NCBI RefSeq assembly: GCF_001672755.1
Contig: NZ_LZKI01000006.1
Span: 1-64,000 of the forward strand
Direction: 5' to 3'
DNA: 64,000 bases
Source of the DNA: Mycobacterium colombiense
GTDB lineage: Bacteria; Actinomycetota; Actinomycetes; Mycobacteriales; Mycobacteriaceae
The notes beneath the pieces were generated by a model that was not told the DNA's origin, searched no databases, and saw nothing but the letters and a program-made list of their open reading frames with translations. Position numbers and translations under genes: made by a program. Shown one piece after another: positions 29,185 through 39,030 of this stretch. Numbering within the stretch: position 1 is the stretch's first letter; each line of letters begins with the position of its first letter.

Positions 29185-29648
29185 CACAAACTCGCATGTC
29201 CGCCGGAGGAACCGTGACCACCATCGCCACGGGATGTTTCGGCCAGCCCGGCCTCGTCGAACGACGACACCTCGACCAACTCCACTAATTCGACTCGCTG
29301 CACCAACAACTGGGCGATGCGATCGCCGCGGTGCACCACGATCGGCTCGCTCGGGTCCAGGTTGATCAGCGCAACCTTGATCTCGCCGCGATAGCCCGCG
29401 TCGATGGTACCCGGACTGTTGACGATCGAAAGTCCAACTCGCGCAGCCAGTCCCGAGCGTGGATGCACCAAGCCGACCATTCCGAACGGGATGGCGACCG
29501 CGACCCCCGTCCGCACCAGGGCACGTCGCCCGGGCTCCAGTTTGACGTCTTCGGCGCTGAACAGATCGATCCCGGCGTCGCCCTCGTGGGCGCGGCTGGG
29601 CAGCGGAAGCTCGGGGTCAAGACGGACGATGGCCAGACTGGTCGACAC
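29184..29648 (-). CDS. dut: Deoxyuridine triphosphatase Dut
   Basis: A 154-residue dUTPase (Rv2697c) that hydrolyses dUTP to dUMP and PPi, keeping uracil out of DNA and feeding dTMP synthesis. All five motifs are present: [12 protein letters not shown] (1), [15 protein letters not shown] (2), [17 protein letters not shown] (3), [14 protein letters not shown] (4) and [12 protein letters not shown] (5). The sequence AGYRGE contains the uracil-specific Tyr. GTG at 29648 gives exactly the usual 154 residues and is divergent from the DUF3093 gene, leaving 25 bp between starts. Confidence 0.96.
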   Translation of the reverse strand: MSTSLAIVRLDPELPLPSRAHEGDAGIDLFSAEDVKLEPGRRALVRTGVAVAIPFGMVGLVHPRSGLAARVGLSIVNSPGTIDAGYRGEIKVALINLDPSEPIVVHRGDRIAQLLVQRVELVELVEVSSFDEAGLAETSRGDGGHGSSGGHASL

Positions 29649-29673
29649 GGGGCCACAGACTACCCTTGACTGC

Positions 29674-30159
29674 GTGTCCGATACGCGCGTCGCGCCGCAC
29701 AACGTGCGGTATCGCGAACGATTGTGGGTTCCGTGGTGGTGGTGGCCACCGGCCTTCGCGCTGGCCGGCATCATCGCCTTCGAATTCAACATGGGCGTCA
29801 CCCGCGACTCGTCGTGGTGGCCGTACGCGACGCTGTTCGCGGTGGCGGCCGCGGCGCTGCTGTGGCTGGGCCGCATCGAGATCCGGGTCACCGCCGACCC
29901 GGCGGCGCCGGGCGAGGTGCAGTTGTGGGCCGGCCAGGCGCATCTGCCGGTCACCGTGATCTCCCGGTCCGCGGAGATAGCGCCCTCGGCGAAGTCCGCC
30001 GCCCTGGGCCGGCAACTCGACCCAGCGGCGTATGTGCTGCACAGGGCATGGGTAGGGCCGATGATCCTGGCGGTACTCGACGATCCGGACGATCCGACGC
30101 CGTACTGGCTGGTGAGCTGCCGTCACCCCGAGCGGGTGCTGTCGGCCCTGACACGGTGA
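29674..30159 (+). CDS. DUF3093 membrane protein
   Basis: A 161-residue DUF3093 protein (Rv2698) with two hydrophobic helices near the N-terminus (about 20-38 and 48-65) and a conserved soluble domain ([48 protein letters not shown] in two blocks). [15 protein letters not shown] is a tryptophan-rich entry to the first helix. Function is unknown. The start is GTG at 29674, only 25 bp from the divergent dut start, so the promoters overlap or the message is nearly leaderless. It converges on the DUF4193 gene with a 9-bp gap. Confidence 0.87.
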   Translation: MSDTRVAPHNVRYRERLWVPWWWWPPAFALAGIIAFEFNMGVTRDSSWWPYATLFAVAAAALLWLGRIEIRVTADPAAPGEVQLWAGQAHLPVTVISRSAEIAPSAKSAALGRQLDPAAYVLHRAWVGPMILAVLDDPDDPTPYWLVSCRHPERVLSALTR

Positions 30160-30168
30160 GTGCAGCTA

Positions 30169-30471
30169 TCAGGCCGCGCAGTCGGTACAGATCATCACGC
30201 CGTTCTTCTCGCTGGCCAGCCGGCTGCGGTGTTGCACCAAAAAGCAGCTCGAGCAAGTGAACTCGTCGGCCTGCTTCGGAATCACGCGAACCGACAGTTC
30301 TTCACCAGACAGGTCGGCACCAGGCAGTTCAAAGTTCTCAGCGGATTCGGATTCGTCGACGTCGACGACGGCCGACGCCGCCTCGTTCCGTCGCGCTTTG
30401 AGCTCCTCCAGCGAGTCCTCCGAAACGTCGTCGGTCTCGGTACGCCGTGGAGCGTCGTAGTCGGTAGGCAT
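30169..30471 (-). CDS. DUF4193 zinc-ribbon protein
   Basis: A 100-residue actinobacterial DUF4193 protein (Rv2699c). The N-terminal half is acidic (DDVSEDSLEELKARRNEAA), and the C-terminal half carries two cysteine pairs, CSSC and CTDC, which should bind zinc like an RbpA- or rubredoxin-type knuckle. The start is ATG 30471 (MPTDYDAPRRTE). It is divergent from cei with a 181-bp region that contains a consensus CRP site. Being small, acidic, zinc-binding and conserved across the phylum, it could be an RNA-polymerase-associated factor, but that is only speculation. Confidence 0.9.
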   Translation of the reverse strand: MPTDYDAPRRTETDDVSEDSLEELKARRNEAASAVVDVDESESAENFELPGADLSGEELSVRVIPKQADEFTCSSCFLVQHRSRLASEKNGVMICTDCAA

Positions 30472-30570
30472 TGCCCTATCCCCTCACATGCCCTCGTTAT
30501 CCAAGCATCGCTTTGTACCAGCGTCGAACGCATCCACCAAACGATTCGTGCCCGTATCGCGGCCCATTAA

Positions 30571-30590
30571 GGTGTGATTTACGTCACACC
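30571..30590. promoter_or_regulatory. Consensus CRP-type site between DUF4193 gene and cei
   Basis: GGTGTGA-TTTACG-TCACACC contains a perfect TGTGA-N6-TCACA core at 30573-30588. This is the consensus recognised by mycobacterial CRP (Rv3676 family). A -10-like TAGAGT lies at 30641-30646; a start 6 or 7 bp later would put the site centre near -72, a class I activator position, and would leave the cei mRNA almost leaderless. Confidence 0.7.
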
Positions 30591-30652
30591 CCTATTTTTA
30601 CCCTTGCGCTCGTGTCTGAACAGTGGGTTTAGCGTGCGGCTAGAGTGCAGCT

Positions 30653-31306
30653 GTGGTCACGCAAATCACCGAGGGTACAGCCTTTGACAAGCACGGCCGC
30701 CCTTTTCGGCGGCGCAACCCCCGGCCGGCCATCGTCGTGGTGGTGCTTCTCGCGGTGGCCACCGGCGTGATCTGGACGATCGCGCTGACCCGGCCCGCCA
30801 AGGTGCACGAGGCCGTGGTGTGCAACCCCCCGCCCCAGGCGGCGGCCGGCTCGGCGCCGGCCCAGCTCGGTGAGCAGGTGTCGCGCAGCGCCATGATGGA
30901 CGTCACACCCGCCAAGCTCGCCGACACCAAGGTTCGCGTGCTCAACGCCAGCGGCCGGGGCGGGCAGGCCGGCGATGTCGCCGGGGCGATGAAAGACCTC
31001 GGCTTCGCGCAACCGACCGCCGCCAACGACCCCCTCTATGCGGGCACCAGACTCACCTGCCAGGGCCAGATCCGTTTCGGCACCGCCGGACAGGCCACCG
31101 CGGCGGCCGTGTGGCTGGTGGCGCCGTGCACCGAGCTGTTCAACGACAACCGCGCCGACGATTCCGTGGACCTGTCCCTGGGCACCGACTTCAGCGCGTT
31201 GGCCCACAACGACGACATCGACGCGGTGCTCGCCACCCTGCGTCCCGGCGCCACCGAACCCTCAGATCCCACGCTGCTGGCCAAGATTCACGCCAGCAGC
31301 TGCTGA
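30653..31306 (+). CDS. cei: Envelope integrity protein Cei (LytR_C domain)
   Basis: A 217-residue protein with one N-terminal membrane anchor (about residues 24-44, IVVVVLLAVATGVIWTIAL) and an extracytoplasmic LytR_C domain (KVRVLNASGRGGQAGDVAGA). The orthologue Rv2700 is reported to protect cell-envelope integrity, antibiotic tolerance and virulence; LytR_C domains occur in enzymes that attach polymers to peptidoglycan, but no catalytic domain is present here. Four cysteines (VVCNPP, RLTCQG, APCTEL, ASSC) could form disulfides outside. The start is GTG at 30653. Expression may depend on the CRP-type site at 30571-30590. Confidence 0.9.
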   Translation: MVTQITEGTAFDKHGRPFRRRNPRPAIVVVVLLAVATGVIWTIALTRPAKVHEAVVCNPPPQAAAGSAPAQLGEQVSRSAMMDVTPAKLADTKVRVLNASGRGGQAGDVAGAMKDLGFAQPTAANDPLYAGTRLTCQGQIRFGTAGQATAAAVWLVAPCTELFNDNRADDSVDLSLGTDFSALAHNDDIDAVLATLRPGATEPSDPTLLAKIHASSC

Positions 31307-31315
31307 CGCGGGCGG

Positions 31316-32194
31316 TCAATCCAGAATCGGATCCAGGCCGTTGAAGCGCTCCAGGACGGCCAGCAGTTCGTCGGCGATGCCGGGCGCGGCGGCCAGTGCC
31401 AGGCCGGCCCCGCTCACGCCGGGCGCGGGCAGCACCACCCGGGCCCCCGCCTCCGCGGCGATCAGCGCACCGGCGGCGCGATCCCACAGCTGCAGCCCAT
31501 GCTCGTAATAGGCGTCGAGCCGGCCCGAGGCGACCATGCACAGATCCAGTGCGGCCGAACCGATGCGACGGACATCGCGGACCACCGGCAGCATCCGGGC
31601 CAACAGCGCCGCCTGCGCCGCGCGGCGCTGCCGCGAATAGCCGAAACCGGTGCCCAGCAACGCCATCGACAAATCGTCGACGGCGTTGCTCTGCAACAGC
31701 TGCGTTCCCTCGTCGTCGGTGACATGCGCACCCAGGCCCAGCGCCGCCGAGTACACCCGGTTTCCGACCACGTCGGCGACCGCCCCGGCCACCGACTCGC
31801 CGTTGACCTGTGCACCGACCGACACCGCGTAGGCGGGCACGCCGTAGACGAAATTCACTGTGCCGTCGATGGGATCGAGCACCCAGGTGACCGATCCGGC
31901 CGGTGTGCGCGCCGGATCGGCGGGCCCGCCGCCCTCTTCGCCGAGAATCGGGTCCCCGGGCCGTAATTCGGCCAGCCGGTCGCGCAGCAGCCGTTCCGTT
32001 TCGGTGTCGACCACGGTCACCGGATCCGTCGGGGTGCTCTTCGAGCGCACCGCGCCGCTGTCTGGTGTTTGCAAGCCGCCCGCCTCAGCGCCGAAAACCT
32101 CTGCCCGCCGACGCCTCACGAACGAGGCGGCCTCCGTGGCCAGGGTTTCGGCGACCGAGCGCAGCCGTAGGAGCTCGTCATCGGAAGGGGTCAC
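31316..32194 (-). CDS. suhB: Inositol-1-monophosphatase SuhB
   Basis: A 292-residue Mg2+-dependent phosphatase (Rv2701c) that makes inositol from inositol 1-phosphate, a precursor of phosphatidylinositol, PIMs, LAM and mycothiol. The metal and substrate motifs are complete: GEEGGG (Glu), WVLDPIDGTVNFVYGVP (the DPIDGT motif) and LQLWDRAAGALIAAEAGARV (WDxAAG). The ATG at 32194 gives the MTPSDDELLRLRSVAE start. It converges on cei with a 9-bp gap and is divergent from ppgK across about 100 bp. Confidence 0.95.
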   Translation of the reverse strand: MTPSDDELLRLRSVAETLATEAASFVRRRRAEVFGAEAGGLQTPDSGAVRSKSTPTDPVTVVDTETERLLRDRLAELRPGDPILGEEGGGPADPARTPAGSVTWVLDPIDGTVNFVYGVPAYAVSVGAQVNGESVAGAVADVVGNRVYSAALGLGAHVTDDEGTQLLQSNAVDDLSMALLGTGFGYSRQRRAAQAALLARMLPVVRDVRRIGSAALDLCMVASGRLDAYYEHGLQLWDRAAGALIAAEAGARVVLPAPGVSGAGLALAAAPGIADELLAVLERFNGLDPILD

Positions 32195-32295
32195 CGGTCT
32201 ATCGCATCACAGTCGCCACGGCCGCGCAGACGCCGCGGGCGCCACCGCCGCGGCGCTAAGGTGGGCGGACAGCCCAGTCACGCCGAGGAGATTCG

Positions 32296-33105
32296 ATGAC
32301 CAGCACCGACTCGACCACGGACACGCCCGGCACCGCCGTCGCCGACGGCAGGCCGCAGCGTCGCGGATTCGGCATCGACGTCGGCGGCAGCGGCATCAAG
32401 GGCGGCATCGTCGACATGGACACCGGGCAGCTGATCGGCGAGCGGGTCAAGCTGCTGACCCCGCAGCCCGCGACGCCCTCGGCGGTGGCCAAGACCATCG
32501 CCCAGGTGGTCAACGCCTTCGAATGGACCGGCCCGCTCGGGGTGACCTATCCGGGAGTCGTCACCCACGGCGTGGTGCAGACGGCGGCCAACGTGGACAA
32601 GGCCTGGATCGGCACCAACGCGCGCGACGTCATCAGCGCCGAGCTGAACGGCCAGGAAGTCATCGTCCTCAACGACGCCGACGCGGCCGGGCTGGCCGAG
32701 GAGCACTACGGCGCGGGCAAGGGCCAGTCCGGCCTGGTGGTGTTGCTGACCTTCGGCACCGGGATCGGCTCCGCGGTGATTCACAACGGGACGCTGATAC
32801 CCAACACCGAGCTCGGCCATCTCGAGGTCGACGGCAAGGAGGCCGAGCAGCGGGCGGCGTCCTCGGTGAAGGAGAAGAACGACTGGTCCTACGAGAAGTG
32901 GGCCAAGCAGGTGACCAAAGTGCTGGTGAGCATCGAGAACGCGGTGTGGCCGGACCTGTTCATCGCGGGCGGTGGAATCAGCCGCAAGGCCGACAAGTGG
33001 GTGCCGCTGCTGACCAACCGCACCCCGGTGGTGGCCGCGGCCCTGCTCAACACCGCAGGGATCGTCGGCGCGGCCATGGCCGCCACCTCCGACGTGACCC
33101 ACTGA
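32296..33105 (+). CDS. ppgK: Polyphosphate glucokinase PpgK
   Basis: A 269-residue ROK-family sugar kinase (Rv2702) that phosphorylates glucose with inorganic polyphosphate or ATP. The phosphate-binding loop is GFGIDVGGSGIKGGIVDM, the second phosphate motif is LLTFGTGIGSAVIHNG, and the signature NTELGHLEVDGKEAE contains the substrate-binding Glu and His. NDADAAGLAEEHYG holds the catalytic Asp. AGGGISRKADKW closes the nucleotide site. The start ATG at 32296 is preceded by GAGGAGA. The sigA gene follows in the same direction after 175 bp. Confidence 0.95.
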   Translation: MTSTDSTTDTPGTAVADGRPQRRGFGIDVGGSGIKGGIVDMDTGQLIGERVKLLTPQPATPSAVAKTIAQVVNAFEWTGPLGVTYPGVVTHGVVQTAANVDKAWIGTNARDVISAELNGQEVIVLNDADAAGLAEEHYGAGKGQSGLVVLLTFGTGIGSAVIHNGTLIPNTELGHLEVDGKEAEQRAASSVKEKNDWSYEKWAKQVTKVLVSIENAVWPDLFIAGGGISRKADKWVPLLTNRTPVVAAALLNTAGIVGAAMAATSDVTH

Positions 33106-33280
33106 TTTCGCCCGGCAGGGCCGTAGTACCGCGCACTGTCGTTACAATGGTCCTCGGCGAACGCCCAACCGATAGCGTGCACCTACCACGCTGATACCAA
33201 CGCCGACATCGACATAGCAGACACTTTCGGTTAACCATGCCCACTACCCACCGAAGGTGAGCCCAAACGAAGGGGTGTAA

Positions 33281-34810
<1,530 letters not shown>

Positions 34811-34911
34811 TTGAATCGGCAGTCGATCGAAAACGGTTGCCCCGCAAGCAATCTCGAGAGTCGCTGAAATTCGGCTGCGCCCGCCGCGCGGGGCGTCGTA
34901 CGGTGACGTCC

Positions 34912-35334
34912 ATGTCCGCGGAGCGCACCCTCGTCTCGTCAGGATCCGACTTCGAATCGGCGGTCGGCTACTCGCGCGCGGTGCGGGTCGGCCCGCATGT
35001 GGCGGTGGCCGGGACGACCGGCAGCGGGCCCGCCGGCGACATCGCCGCCCAAACACGAGATGCTTTGCGCCGCATTGAGATTGCGTTGCACCAAGCGGGT
35101 GCCGCGCTCACCGACGTGGTGCGCACCCGCATTTACGTCACCGACATCTCGCGCTGGCGCGAGGTGGGAGCCGTGCACGAGCAGGTCTTCGGCGCCATAC
35201 GCCCGGCGGCCACCATGGTCGAGGTCTCGGCGCTGATCGCACCCCAGCTAATGGTGGAGATCGAGGCCGACGCCTACGTGGACTCCCCTTCGCCGGAGAG
35301 CGGCGCGAAGGAGCCGTCGCAGGCCGGCGGGTAG
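34912..35334 (+). CDS. RidA/YjgF family protein
   Basis: A 140-residue RidA-family protein (Rv2704). Members usually hydrolyse reactive enamine/imine intermediates, protecting PLP enzymes. The signature TRDALRRIEIALHQAGAAL and DVVRTRIYVTDISRW, with the active-site Arg in VVRTRIYV, is present, and AATMVEVSALIAPQLMVEIE follows. The ATG at 34912 starts the usual domain; an earlier in-frame ATG at 34837 would add a basic stretch and is not favoured. Its last 61 bp overlap the 3' end of the convergent DUF952 gene, an unusually long antisense overlap. Confidence 0.88.
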   Translation: MSAERTLVSSGSDFESAVGYSRAVRVGPHVAVAGTTGSGPAGDIAAQTRDALRRIEIALHQAGAALTDVVRTRIYVTDISRWREVGAVHEQVFGAIRPAATMVEVSALIAPQLMVEIEADAYVDSPSPESGAKEPSQAGG

Positions 35335-35648
35335 GCGGTGACCCGGACCACGGCGGCCACCGGCAGAGGGCCGTACAGATGCGGGAACAACATCGACTCC
35401 GGATCGGTTACTACCCCCGGCTCCCACCGCACCGGCGCCGCAAGCCGGGCCGGGTCGATGTGCAACAGGACCAGGTCCTCGCGACCGCGGTAGAGCCGGT
35501 TGGCCGGCAGGTGCACCTGCTCCGGCGTCGACAGATGGATGAACTCGCCACCGCCGGCGGCGTCCGGGTGGATGGCGCCCTGCCGGCGCGCCCGCGCCCA
35601 CTGCTCGGTCCCGCACAAATGCACCAGGGTGTCCGGAACGGAAGTCAC
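35274..35648 (-). CDS. DUF952 protein
   Basis: A 124-residue DUF952 protein (Rv2705c). The family pattern is visible: LVHLCGTEQWARARRQG, GGGEFIHLSTPEQVHLPANR and LLHIDPARLAAPVRWE with FPHLYGPL. The fold resembles ADP-ribosyltransferase-like (KptA/ART) proteins and is thought to bind a nucleotide, but no activity is established. GTG at 35648 is the start. The 3' 61 bp overlap the RidA-family gene on the other strand; both C-termini look genuine because the overlap encodes variable tails. Confidence 0.85.
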   Translation of the reverse strand: MTSVPDTLVHLCGTEQWARARRQGAIHPDAAGGGEFIHLSTPEQVHLPANRLYRGREDLVLLHIDPARLAAPVRWEPGVVTDPESMLFPHLYGPLPVAAVVRVTAYPPACDGSFAPLSGEGEST

Positions 35649-35781
35649 AACTTCGACACCTTAGAGACGTGCAAACCAAACCTGACCTGCCCGTGAGAAA
35701 CGACACACCCGATAACGATCGGGGAACAAGGCGAAAACGCCATACGTCTGAGAAAGTGAATGTACGAGAAACGGAGAAGCC

Positions 35782-35967
35782 ATGAATGCAACTCTGACGA
35801 GTCCAGAACTGACCCGCGCCGACCGCTGCGACCGCTGCGGTGCTGCGGCTCGGGTACGCGCCAAGCTGCCTTCCGGACTGGAGCTTCTCTTCTGCCAGCA
35901 TCACGCCAACGAGCACGAGGCGAAGCTGACCGAGCTGGACGCCGTGCTGGAGTTCAGCGAAAGCTAG
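35782..35967 (+). CDS. Small zinc-ribbon protein (DUF7455)
   Basis: A 61-residue protein with CDRCGAAA (two Cys), FCQHHANEHE (one Cys, two or three His) and a short helical tail ending DAVLEFSES. The spacing CxxC...CxHH suggests a single bound zinc. It belongs to the DUF7455 family, widespread in Actinobacteria and without known function. The ATG at 35782 has GGAGAAG about five bases upstream. It is too short to be found by size alone, but the cysteine pattern and the RBS make it a real gene. It lies between the DUF952 gene and the YihY gene. Confidence 0.85.
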   Translation: MNATLTSPELTRADRCDRCGAAARVRAKLPSGLELLFCQHHANEHEAKLTELDAVLEFSES

Positions 35968-36034
35968 CCCGCAGCCGAACTCGCCCATCGCCAATGTGGG
36001 CGGTGCGAGCGATTTTCGGTAATGCTGGACGGGT

Positions 36035-37039
36035 ATGACTGAGCAGGTCGCGAAACCGTCGCGCCACCACATTTGGCGAATCACCCTGAGGACCCTTTCC
36101 AAGAGTTGGGACGACTCGATTTTCTCGGAGTCGGCTCAGGCTGGTTTCTGGTCGGCGTTGTCCCTTCCGCCGCTGCTGCTTGGGCTGCTGGGCACCCTGG
36201 CCTATGTGGCGCCGCTGTTCGGTCCGGACATGCTCCCCAGCATCCTGCGCCAGCTGATCTCGACGGCGCACAGCGTGTTTTCCCGCAGCGTGGTCAACGA
36301 GATCATCGAGCCGACCGTGCGCGACATTGCCAACCACGCCCGCGGCGAGGTGGTCTCGCTTGGTTTCATCATCTCGCTGTGGGCGGGGTCGTCGGCCATC
36401 TCGTCATTCGTCGATTCCGTGGTAGAGGCGCACGACCAAACGCCGTTGCGCCACCCGGTACGCCAACGGCTCTTCGCGCTGTTCCTCTACGTGGTGGGGC
36501 TGGTGTTCGTGGTGGCGACCGCGCCGTTGGTGGTCTTGGGACCGCGCAAGGTGGGTGAGCACATTCCGGTCAGCCTGGCCAACCTGCTGCGCTACGGCTA
36601 CTACCCCGCGTTGATCCTCGTCTTGATGGTCGGAGTGGTGATCTTGTACCGGGTGTCTTTGCCGGAGCCGCTGCCGACGCATCGGCTGCTCTTCGGCGCG
36701 GCGCTGGCCACCGCGGTGTTCGTGATCGCCACCCTGGGCCTGCGGATCTACCTGCAATGGATCACCAGCACGGGCTACACCTACGGCGCGCTGTCCACGC
36801 CGATCGCATTCCTGCTGTTCTCGTTCTTCGGGGGCTTCGCGATCATGATCGGCGCCGAACTCAATGCCGCCATCCAGGAGGAATTCCCCGCACCCCGGAC
36901 ACATGCGCACCGGCTGCGCAAATGGCTGTTGTCACACTCGCCCGCGCTGGCGAAGGCTGCGGACACGCTGTCGAATCCCGTGACGACGAATCCCATCACC
37001 GCGCAGCGCGACGTCGCGCCGGCGGAGCCACCCGGCTGA
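36035..37039 (+). CDS. YihY/BrkB-family membrane protein
   Basis: A 334-residue inner-membrane protein (Rv2707) of the YihY/BrkB family. About six helices span residues 45-285: SALSLPPLLLGLLGTLAYV, then GFIISLWAGSSAISSFVDSV, the family signature, and the final TPIAFLLFSFFGGFAIMIGA with E in MIGAELNAAI. The family was once called ribonuclease BN but has no shown nuclease activity; some members are linked to complement resistance or lipid handling. The ATG at 36035 (MTEQVAKPSRHH) lies 67 bp after the zinc-ribbon gene. It abuts the convergent DUF3039 gene with no gap. Confidence 0.87.
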   Translation: MTEQVAKPSRHHIWRITLRTLSKSWDDSIFSESAQAGFWSALSLPPLLLGLLGTLAYVAPLFGPDMLPSILRQLISTAHSVFSRSVVNEIIEPTVRDIANHARGEVVSLGFIISLWAGSSAISSFVDSVVEAHDQTPLRHPVRQRLFALFLYVVGLVFVVATAPLVVLGPRKVGEHIPVSLANLLRYGYYPALILVLMVGVVILYRVSLPEPLPTHRLLFGAALATAVFVIATLGLRIYLQWITSTGYTYGALSTPIAFLLFSFFGGFAIMIGAELNAAIQEEFPAPRTHAHRLRKWLLSHSPALAKAADTLSNPVTTNPITAQRDVAPAEPPG

Positions 37040-37288
37040 TCAGCCCTTCTTCATCCGGTCGTAGATCTGCTTGCAGTCCGGGCACACCGGTGAGCCCGGC
37101 TTGGCGGCCTTGGTGACGGGAAAGACCTCGCCGCACAACGCCACGACGTGGTTGCCCATCACCGCGCTCTCGGCGATCTTGTCCTTCTTGACGTAGTGGA
37201 AGTACTTCGGGGTGTCGCTGCCGGTCCCGTCGTCGACGCGTTCGTCGGTCTCGGTGCGTTCGATCGTTTGGGTCTGCATACCTGACAT
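37040..37288 (-). CDS. DUF3039 zinc-binding protein
   Basis: An 82-residue actinobacterial DUF3039 protein (Rv2708c). The conserved core is KYFHYVKKDKIAESAVMG, HVVALCGEVF and PVCPDCKQIYDRM; His and Cys residues (LCG, CPDC) suggest a zinc knuckle. Function is unknown. ATG at 37288 (MSGMQTQTIER) gives 82 residues, the length I recall for M. tuberculosis; ATG at 37279 is three codons shorter. It is divergent from the DUF3099 gene with about 67 bp between starts, and abuts the YihY gene tail-to-tail. Confidence 0.88.
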   Translation of the reverse strand: MSGMQTQTIERTETDERVDDGTGSDTPKYFHYVKKDKIAESAVMGNHVVALCGEVFPVTKAAKPGSPVCPDCKQIYDRMKKG

Positions 37289-37355
37289 TGTGCACTGCCC
37301 AGCAGGCCCGGAAACCGGCCGAGCCGGAATCGGCCAGTTGTGGGACAGTGGAGAA

Positions 37356-37772
37356 ATGAAGCACGGCTCCGATCCGGGGTTCGATGACTTTGACGGCAAC
37401 AAAGGCCGCCCAGTACTCATCACCGCCGCAGCGACCTCGTATGAGGAGCAGCACCGTGCGCGGGTCCGTAAGTACCTGACCTTGATGGCTTTCCGGATCC
37501 CGGCGCTCATCCTGGCCGCGGTCGCCTACGGCGCCTGGCACAACGGGCTGATCTCCCTGGCGATCGTGGCGCTGTCAATCCCATTGCCGTGGATGGCCGT
37601 TTTGATCGCGAACGACCGGCCGCCGCGCAGCGCCGACGAGCCGCGCCGGTTCGACAACGCCCGCCAGCGCACGCCCCTGTTCCCCCGGGCCGAACATCGC
37701 GCGCTCGAGGCCCCGCAGCACCCGCAGCCGGAGTGGCCGCCAGGTGCCCGGGGCGGAATCGATCACGGCTAG
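37356..37772 (+). CDS. DUF3099 membrane protein
   Basis: A 138-residue DUF3099 protein (Rv2709) with two closely spaced membrane helices (about residues 45-63 and 66-86: RIPALILAAVAYGAWHNGL and ISLAIVALSIPLPWMAVLIA). The conserved entry is PVLITAAATSYEEQHRARVRKY. The C-terminal 45 residues are Pro/Arg-rich. Function is unknown. The ATG at 37356 was the only good start in frame near the conserved block. The sigB gene follows on the same strand after 167 bp with its own promoter. Confidence 0.85.
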   Translation: MKHGSDPGFDDFDGNKGRPVLITAAATSYEEQHRARVRKYLTLMAFRIPALILAAVAYGAWHNGLISLAIVALSIPLPWMAVLIANDRPPRSADEPRRFDNARQRTPLFPRAEHRALEAPQHPQPEWPPGARGGIDHG

Positions 37773-37874
37773 CTGTCGTTTCTGCTGAAGGTGCCGCCCC
37801 GGCGGACTTCTCAGGACATTCTCAGGTCTGCGGCACATTTCTGCACGTCAAGACGTGTGAGATGGCGAATCGCT

Positions 37875-37901
37875 GGGAACTCTCAGAGCTGATCTGTCGT
37901 T
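37875..37901 (+). promoter_or_regulatory. sigB promoter, SigE/SigH type
   Basis: GGGAAC at 37875-37880 and CGTT at 37898-37901 are 17 bp apart, matching the GGAAC-N16/18-[CG]GTT pattern of ECF sigma factors SigE and SigH. The predicted start is near 37908, about 30 bp before the sigB ATG. In M. tuberculosis sigB is transcribed from a promoter of this class. Confidence 0.8.
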
Positions 37902-37939
37902 GAACTCGATGACAGAACAAAGCCGAACGGGAGGTCGCT

Positions 37940-38899
37940 ATGGCGAACGCCAGCACGAGCAGATTTGACGGCGATCTGGATGCTCAAAGCCCCGCAGCGG
38001 ATCTAGTGCGCGTATATCTCAACGGAATAGGTAAGACGGCACTTCTCAATGCGGCCGGCGAGGTGGAGCTGGCCAAGCGCATCGAAGCCGGGCTTTACGC
38101 CGAACACCTGCTTGGAACGCGTAAGCGCCTCGGGGAGAACCGCAAACGCGATCTGGAGGCCGTGGTTCGCGACGGCCAGGCGGCGCGCCGTCACCTGCTG
38201 GAAGCGAACCTGCGTCTGGTGGTGTCGCTGGCCAAGCGGTACACGGGCCGCGGCATGCCGCTGCTGGACCTGATCCAGGAGGGCAACCTCGGGCTGATCC
38301 GCGCGATGGAAAAATTCGACTACACAAAGGGATTCAAGTTCTCGACCTACGCGACGTGGTGGATCCGTCAGGCCATCACCCGCGGCATGGCCGACCAGAG
38401 CCGCACCATCCGGCTGCCGGTTCATCTGGTGGAGCAGGTCAACAAGCTGGCGCGGATCAAGCGCGAGATGCACCAGAACCTGGGCCGCGAGGCGACCGAC
38501 GAGGAACTGGCCGCCGAGTCCGGCATCCCGGTGGAGAAGATCAACGACCTGCTCGAGCACAGCCGCGACCCGGTAAGCCTGGACATGCCCGTCGGCTCCG
38601 AGGAGGAAGCCCCGCTGGGTGACTTCATCGAGGACGCCGAGGCGATGTCCGCCGAGAACGCGGTGATCGCCGAGCTGCTGCACACCGACATCCGCAGCGT
38701 GCTGGCCACCCTGGACGAGCGTGAGCACCAGGTGATCCGGTTGCGTTTCGGCCTGGACGACGGCCAGCCGCGCACCCTGGACCAGATCGGCAAGCTGTTC
38801 GGTCTGTCCCGCGAGCGGGTCCGGCAAATCGAGCGGGACGTAATGTCCAAACTCCGCAACGGGGAGCGCGCCGACAGGCTACGGTCGTACGCGAGCTAA
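37940..38899 (+). CDS. sigB: Principal-like sigma factor SigB
   Basis: A 319-residue group 2 sigma factor (Rv2710), close to SigA but without the long acidic N-terminal extension. Region 1.2 is [20 protein letters not shown]; 2.3-2.4 contain [20 protein letters not shown]; region 3 is [19 protein letters not shown]; 4.2 is [20 protein letters not shown]. It is used during stress and stationary phase. The ATG at 37940 follows GGGAGGTC, a strong ribosome site. Transcription is probably from the ECF-type promoter at 37875-37901. It is followed by a 15-bp stem terminator and ideR. Confidence 0.97.
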   Translation: MANASTSRFDGDLDAQSPAADLVRVYLNGIGKTALLNAAGEVELAKRIEAGLYAEHLLGTRKRLGENRKRDLEAVVRDGQAARRHLLEANLRLVVSLAKRYTGRGMPLLDLIQEGNLGLIRAMEKFDYTKGFKFSTYATWWIRQAITRGMADQSRTIRLPVHLVEQVNKLARIKREMHQNLGREATDEELAAESGIPVEKINDLLEHSRDPVSLDMPVGSEEEAPLGDFIEDAEAMSAENAVIAELLHTDIRSVLATLDEREHQVIRLRFGLDDGQPRTLDQIGKLFGLSRERVRQIERDVMSKLRNGERADRLRSYAS

Positions 38900-38926
38900 C
38901 ACCTCTTACACAAGCTAGGTAGCAGT

Positions 38927-38960
38927 CAGTATGCCCGCCGCGTCAGCGGCGGGCATACTG
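38927..38960 (+). terminator. sigB terminator hairpin
   Basis: CAGTATGCCCGCCGC (38927-38941) and GCGGCGGGCATACTG (38946-38960) form a perfect 15-bp GC-rich stem with a GTCA loop, 27 bp after the sigB stop. No T-tract follows, which is usual for mycobacterial terminators. It separates sigB from ideR. Confidence 0.8.
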
Positions 38961-39030
38961 CTTGCCTGGGAGGCGTTACAACCATTCACGCAGCTGGCCA
39001 AGTAGACTCAGCGTCGACGGAGGGTGCTGA

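Noticed and set aside
38900..39030. Search for an IdeR box upstream of ideR
   Set aside because: No sequence close to the 19-bp iron-box consensus is visible there.
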